Below are positions 6,562-9,415 of a stretch of 9,415 nucleotides of DNA, in pieces. The notes under the pieces are model-generated. The model saw nothing but the letters and a program-made list of their open reading frames with translations. It searched no databases and was not told where the DNA came from. The number at the start of each line of letters is the position of its first letter. Positions within the stretch are counted from its first letter, which is position 1. The stretch comes from an uncultured Steroidobacteraceae bacterium (GTDB lineage Bacteria; Pseudomonadota; Gammaproteobacteria; Steroidobacterales; Steroidobacteraceae): NCBI GenBank assembly GCA_955652795.1, contig CATPBQ010000308.1, forward strand, positions 1-9,415. The letters run 5' to 3'. A program made the translations under genes and the position numbers.

Positions 6562-7890
6562 ATGTCGAACCTCAGCGCCCCCTTGCGCAGATCAGAACTC
6601 GAGGCGTTCTGGTTGCCGTTCACCTCCAACCGCCAGTTCAAGGCGAAACCCCGGCTGCTCGCGAAAGCGCGCGGCATGCACTACTGGACCCCCGAGGGAC
6701 GGCAGATCCTCGATGCGGTCGCGGGGCTGTGGTGCGTGAACGCGGGGCACGGCCGCCGCGAGATCACCGAGGCGGTCGCGAGCCAGCTCGAGACCATGGA
6801 CTACGCGCCGCCGTTCCAGATGGGCCACCCGGGGGCGTTCGCGCTGGCGAACGAACTGGTGAGAATCGCGCCCGACGGACTCGATCACGTGTTTTTCACC
6901 AACTCCGGATCGGAATCCGTCGACACGGCGCTGAAGATCGCCCTCGCCTGGCACCGCGCGCGCGGGGAGGCCTCACGCACGCGTCTCATCGGGCGCGAGC
7001 GCGGCTACCACGGCGTGGGCTTCGGCGGCATCTCGGTGGGCGGCATCGCGCCGAACCGCAAGACCTGGTCGGGGGTGCTGCTACCGGGCGTCGACCACCT
7101 GCCGCACACGCATGATCCGGCGAGGAACGCCTTCTCGCGCGGCGCGCCGTCGCACGGGGCGCAGCTGGCGGACGAGCTCGAGCGGCTGGTGACGCTGCAT
7201 GATGCGTCCAACATTGCCGCGGTGATCGTCGAGCCCATCGCCGCCTCCGGCGGTGTGCTGATCCCGCCGCGCGGGTATCTGCAACGCCTGCGCGAGATCT
7301 GCGACCGCCACGGGATCCTGTTGATTTTCGATGAGGTGATCACGGGCTTCGGCCGCACCGGTGCGCCATTCGCAGCCCAGGAGTTTGGCGTCACGCCCGA
7401 CATGATCACCCTCGCCAAGGGGCTGACCAACGGCTGCGTGCCGATGGGCGCGGTGCTCGTGAGCAAGGCCATCCACGAGGCCTTCATGCAGGGCCCGGAT
7501 GGCATCGAGCTCTTCCATGGCTACACCTATTCGGCGCATCCGGTGGCCTGCGCGGCCGGGCTGGCCACCCTGGGTCTGTATCAGAGTGAGGGTCTGCTGA
7601 CGCGCGCCAAGTCCCTGGCGAAGTACTGGGAGGACGCCGCCCATGCGCTGCGCGGTCTGCCGCACGTCATCGACGTCAGGAATTACGGGTTGATTCTGGG
7701 ACTGGAGCTCGAGTCCATCCCCGGCAAAGCCGGCGCACGCGCCTTCGAGGTGTTTATCAAATGCTTCGAGCGCGGCGTCCTGGTGCGCCAGACGGCCGAC
7801 ATCATCGCGCTCTCGCCGCCTCTCATCATCGAGCAGTCGCAGATCGACGAGATCTTCGCCACGCTGAGCGCAGTGCTGCGCGGCCAATAG
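6562..7890 (+). CDS. Omega-amino acid:pyruvate aminotransferase (class III, PLP)
   Basis: 442-residue class III aminotransferase, closest in pattern to the beta-alanine/omega-amino acid:pyruvate transaminase of Pseudomonas. It moves the terminal amino group of an omega-amino acid (beta-alanine, perhaps GABA) or amine to pyruvate, giving a semialdehyde and alanine. Visible features: WLPFT near the start, VFFTNSGSES (110-119) for cofactor phosphate binding, GYHG at 148-151, Asp257 in FDEVITGFGRTG, the PLP-binding Lys286 in TLAKGLTNG, and HGYTYSAHPVACAAGL at 319-334. Arg409 lines up with the substrate-carboxylate Arg414 of the P. putida enzyme. The reading frame is open far upstream, but that part is antisense to puuR; the family N-terminus fits ATG 6562. 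The ribosome site is weak. It is divergent from puuR-puuC, whose dehydrogenase could oxidise the semialdehyde made here. SpuC-type polyamine transaminases are a less likely alternative. Confidence 0.92.
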   Translation: MSNLSAPLRRSELEAFWLPFTSNRQFKAKPRLLAKARGMHYWTPEGRQILDAVAGLWCVNAGHGRREITEAVASQLETMDYAPPFQMGHPGAFALANELVRIAPDGLDHVFFTNSGSESVDTALKIALAWHRARGEASRTRLIGRERGYHGVGFGGISVGGIAPNRKTWSGVLLPGVDHLPHTHDPARNAFSRGAPSHGAQLADELERLVTLHDASNIAAVIVEPIAASGGVLIPPRGYLQRLREICDRHGILLIFDEVITGFGRTGAPFAAQEFGVTPDMITLAKGLTNGCVPMGAVLVSKAIHEAFMQGPDGIELFHGYTYSAHPVACAAGLATLGLYQSEGLLTRAKSLAKYWEDAAHALRGLPHVIDVRNYGLILGLELESIPGKAGARAFEVFIKCFERGVLVRQTADIIALSPPLIIEQSQIDEIFATLSAVLRGQ

Positions 7891-7907
7891 CCCCGCCAGG
7901 CAAACCC

Positions 7908-7933
7908 GCGGGCCGCTCGAGCGTGCGGCCCGC
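7908..7933. terminator. Hairpin between convergent genes, probable bidirectional terminator
   Basis: A perfect 9-bp stem, GCGGGCCGC paired with GCGGCCCGC around an 8-nt loop, lies 18 nt after the aminotransferase stop and 3 nt after the stop of the convergent small gene. On the + strand the stem is followed by TCTT, on the - strand by GGGTTTG, so the U-tracts are short. The position between two converging genes supports a terminator for both. Confidence 0.6.
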
Positions 7934-7935
7934 TC

Positions 7936-8085
7936 TTAAGCGTGCGGCTGGTTGCGGTCGCGGCGCACGCGCGACAGCAGCATCCACACCAGCACCGCGA
8001 TCACGATGGCGCTGCCCACCAGCATCTCCATCTCCGACAGACTGAACTCGCCGCTACGAGCGGCAGCGACAGTTATGGTTTCCAC
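7936..8085 (-). CDS. Small single-span membrane protein, unknown function
   Basis: A 49-codon frame starts at GTG 8085 and ends at TAA 7936-7938. It has GGAGGT (8098-8093) 8 nt upstream, the best ribosome site in the window. The product has an amphipathic, acidic N-terminal part (GEFSLSEMEM at 12-21), then one hydrophobic helix, roughly residues 22-37 (LVGSAIVIAVLVWMLL), then a basic tail (RVRRDRN). By the positive-inside rule the C-terminus would be cytoplasmic and the N-terminus outside. There is no cleavable signal pattern. A hairpin terminator abuts its stop codon, and about 150 bp separate it from the cupin gene upstream, enough for a promoter of its own. I do not recognise the family. 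It could act as a small membrane regulator or subunit; nothing nearby names the partner. Confidence 0.65.
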   Translation of the reverse strand: METITVAAARSGEFSLSEMEMLVGSAIVIAVLVWMLLSRVRRDRNQPHA

Positions 8086-8159
8086 GACAAACACCTCCGA
8101 GGCTCACGGAATTCCGACACACTCGTGTACCCTCCCACGGGGCGCACGCGCGGGGAAGG

Positions 8160-8186
8160 AAGCCGTCGTGGATCTGCGACGGGCTT
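8160..8186 (-). terminator. Hairpin downstream of the cupin gene, possible terminator
   Basis: On the - strand, AAGCCCGTCG pairs with CGACGGCTT (one bulged C) around an 8-nt loop, followed by the pyrimidine-rich run CCTTCCCC. It lies about 55 nt after the cupin stop and about 75 nt before the start of the small membrane protein gene, so it could separate these transcripts. The tail is not a true U-tract, so confidence is limited. Confidence 0.35.
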
Positions 8187-8239
8187 CAAGGCGAGGGGGT
8201 GTTATGTCTGATATGTCCGATAGCGGCGCGCGCTGCGCC

Positions 8240-8596
8240 TCAGCCGCGTGCTTCGAACACCGCGTAGATCTTCGAGCAGTCCTCCACGACCTCCCACGTG
8301 CCGACAAAGCCGGCGGGGACCACGAACGCGTCCCCGGGTCCGAAGCTGCTGCGCTCGCCGGTGGCGCTCTCGATGATGACGCGCCCCGCGGTCATCACGC
8401 ACAACTCGTTCTCGGTGTAACGCACGCGCCATTTGCCGCGGCTCGCCGACCAGCGGCCGGCGAAGAACTGCTGGCTGGTGTCGGTGAAGAAATTGCGCAC
8501 CTGCAACTGCGGCGTGCCGCCGATCAGGCGCTCGGGCGGCAGTTCGGACACCTCAGCTTCGACCCGTCCGTCCAGGGGAACGATGGAAGTGCTCAC
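8240..8596 (-). CDS. Small cupin-domain protein (DUF861 / Cupin_3 type)
   Basis: Single-domain cupin of 118 residues from GTG 8596. The core GKWRVRYTENELCVMTAGRV at about 54-73 and the second block FGPGDAFVVPAGFVGTWEV at 85-103 are the two conserved cupin stretches of the Cupin_3 family, the family of EutQ and (S)-ureidoglycine aminohydrolase-like proteins. Most short members have no known function; they may bind a metal and a small organic ligand. The frame continues upstream to GTG 8704, but that part crosses a strong hairpin and the end of the OmpA-like gene, and gives a basic stretch unlike the family. GTG 8596 yields the normal length, although no Shine-Dalgarno is visible. A TAGAAT (8633-8628), close to a -10 box, stands 31 nt upstream and could give the gene its own promoter. 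Confidence 0.85.
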   Translation of the reverse strand: MSTSIVPLDGRVEAEVSELPPERLIGGTPQLQVRNFFTDTSQQFFAGRWSASRGKWRVRYTENELCVMTAGRVIIESATGERSSFGPGDAFVVPAGFVGTWEVVEDCSKIYAVFEARG

Positions 8597-8641
8597 GAGC
8601 GCGCCGCACAGGTACTCATGCCAGGAAATTCTAGCGCGAAC

Positions 8642-8673
8642 GCGCGCCGCGGGCCTGCCTTCCCGCGGCGCGC
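8642..8673 (-). terminator. Perfect 12-bp hairpin after the OmpA-like gene
   Basis: GCGCGCCGCGGG and CCCGCGGCGCGC pair perfectly around an 8-nt loop, 14 nt after the stop of the OmpA-like gene. It is the strongest inverted repeat in the window. On the - strand the stem is followed by GTTCGCGC and not by a U-tract, so it may act as a Rho-aided terminator, an RNA-end stabiliser or a transcription attenuator ahead of the cupin gene. A candidate -10 box for the cupin gene lies 9 nt past the stem. Confidence 0.5.
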
Positions 8674-8687
8674 CTGGCTGGCGCCCC

Positions 8688-9415
8688 TCACGCGTCCGGG
8701 TCACGGCGGGGAACCTGGCCGGAGCTCGGAAGTTCCAGGCGCACCGTTACGCGCCGCTCGAACGCGTAGCCGTCGAGGTCACCGTCTGCGCTGGCGGATT
8801 CGGTCTTGCCGTGCGCCTCGATGAGGATGCGCTCGCGGGCAACCCCGGCGCTCATCAGCACCGCCGCGACGCCCTGGGCGCGGCGCAGCGACAGCTCGCT
8901 GTTGTAGGCCTCCGAGCCGCGCGGATCCGCGTAGCCGGCGATCCGCACCCGGGCCTGCGGCATGGACACCACCAGCGCCCCGAGTTTCAGCAGCGGCGGC
9001 ATCGCCCGCGTGGTGATCGAGTCGTCGTTGGTGCGAAAGCTCACGTCCAGCCCGAGCTCGTCAGTCTGCTGCAGGGTCTGGTCGAGCTGCGCACCGTGCG
9101 CCTGCGCCTGCGTGAGCGAGCCGTCGAGCTGCTCGACACTCTCGGACAGGCGGTTGCGCTCCGCCTCGCTGTGGCCGAGATCGGCGGCCAACGCTGCCGA
9201 GGATTGCGCCTGCCGGTGATAACGGTCACCGAGCAAAGCCCCGGCTGCCGCGCCCAGCACGGCACCGACCGGTCCGCCCGCCGCCGCACCGACCGCCAGG
9301 CCGGTCACGGCGCCGATGTCCGACTGCCTCGAGCCCTCACCGGGCTCGTCCCCGCAGGCATACGCCGGCCATACCGCCACGCCGAGCGCCAGTGCAATGG
9401 CGAGCACGCCGGCGC
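8688..9415 (-). CDS. OmpA-family envelope protein with glycine zipper, PdsO-like (5' partial)
   Basis: At least 239 residues; the first visible start is GTG 9407. The frame stays open to the window edge and the visible N-terminus already lies in the hydrophobic core of a signal peptide, so the true start is probably beyond 9415. The signal ends at PAYA before Cys18, either signal peptidase I cleavage or a weak lipobox. Next is a glycine zipper (31-60, many GAxxG/AAAG steps), then a Gln/Ala-rich likely coiled coil (about 64-117). The C-terminal OmpA-type peptidoglycan-binding domain (about 120-227) has GYADPRGSEAYNSELSLRRA; Asp161 and Arg176 are 15 residues apart, as in the diaminopimelate-binding pair of OmpA. 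This order and the ending GDLDGYAFERRV resemble PdsO, the OmpA-like member of the proteobacterial dedicated sortase system. Its partners would be outside the window. A general glycine-zipper OmpA lipoprotein is the alternative. A 12-bp hairpin follows the stop. Confidence 0.85.
   Translation of the reverse strand, partial: AGVLAIALALGVAVWPAYACGDEPGEGSRQSDIGAVTGLAVGAAAGGPVGAVLGAAAGALLGDRYHRQAQSSAALAADLGHSEAERNRLSESVEQLDGSLTQAQAHGAQLDQTLQQTDELGLDVSFRTNDDSITTRAMPPLLKLGALVVSMPQARVRIAGYADPRGSEAYNSELSLRRAQGVAAVLMSAGVARERILIEAHGKTESASADGDLDGYAFERRVTVRLELPSSGQVPRRDPDA

Noticed and set aside
8197..8220. Short direct repeat TGTTATGTC / TGATATGTC upstream of the small membrane protein gene
   Set aside because: Two imperfect 9-nt copies side by side can arise by chance, and the site is more than 100 bp from the start it might control. 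No other copies are seen in the window.
8593..8619. Eight-codon leader frame (ATG 8619 on the - strand) whose TGA overlaps the cupin GTG start
   Set aside because: The GTGA overlap would allow translational coupling, but no ribosome site precedes the ATG and the peptide is not of an attenuator type (no run of one amino acid). Too weak to call.
8204..8824. Plus-strand frame starting ATG 8204 with a GAGGGGG ribosome-like sequence 5 nt upstream
   Set aside because: The ribosome-like sequence is attractive, but the frame runs antisense through the cupin and into the OmpA-like gene, and the protein shows no recognisable pattern. The - strand genes have clear family motifs, so this is a chance frame.
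1..9415. Mobile elements, CRISPR arrays, RNA genes or phage features
   Set aside because: I looked for terminal inverted repeats, transposase or integrase motifs, regularly spaced repeats and tRNA-like cloverleafs and found none. Composition is even apart from the short puuR control region.

Overview
This is a GC-rich bacterial window, most likely chromosomal DNA of a gammaproteobacterium. The lineage hint is a fused, two-domain 23S rRNA methyltransferase (RlmKL), typical of Gammaproteobacteria, together with PuuR/PuuC/PuuB-type polyamine genes. Genes are packed tightly, and the strongly GC-rich third positions create very long antisense shadow frames. I see no rRNA, tRNA, CRISPR array, transposase or other mobile element. 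No stretch longer than about 160 bases lacks a gene.

Left part (1-2120): the last 44 codons of a PuuB-like FAD oxidoreductase, followed 4 nt later by a membrane methyltransferase of the ICMT family (+ strand). Convergent to it is asd (aspartate-semialdehyde dehydrogenase, - strand). Divergent from asd, with start codons only 2 nt apart, is an ArsR-type regulator (+).

Middle (2117-7890): on the - strand, reading right to left, come a PuuR-like XRE-cupin regulator, a PuuC-like aldehyde dehydrogenase 15 nt downstream, and rlmKL 61 nt further on. rlmKL ends on a CTAG whose two strands carry the stop codons of rlmKL and the ArsR gene. Divergent from puuR is an omega-amino acid:pyruvate aminotransferase (+). 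The roughly 100 bp between puuR and the aminotransferase is the only AT-rich control region in the window and carries operator-like inverted repeats.

Right part (7891-9415): a strong hairpin separates the aminotransferase from a convergent, short single-helix membrane protein gene (49 codons) with an excellent ribosome binding site. Then, all on the - strand, come a small cupin protein and an OmpA-family envelope protein with a glycine zipper, resembling PdsO of the proteobacterial sortase system. The last is cut by the right edge.

Together, the PuuB-like tail, PuuC, PuuR and the omega-aminotransferase suggest a polyamine / omega-amino acid catabolic locus interleaved with housekeeping genes. 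PuuR would sense a polyamine and control both its own operon and the divergent aminotransferase. No PuuA or PuuD is visible, so the exact substrate is open. I did not find a clear-cut new multi-gene system. The best leads are the small membrane protein, the putative PuuR operator region, and the PdsO-like gene whose possible sortase partners would lie beyond the right edge.
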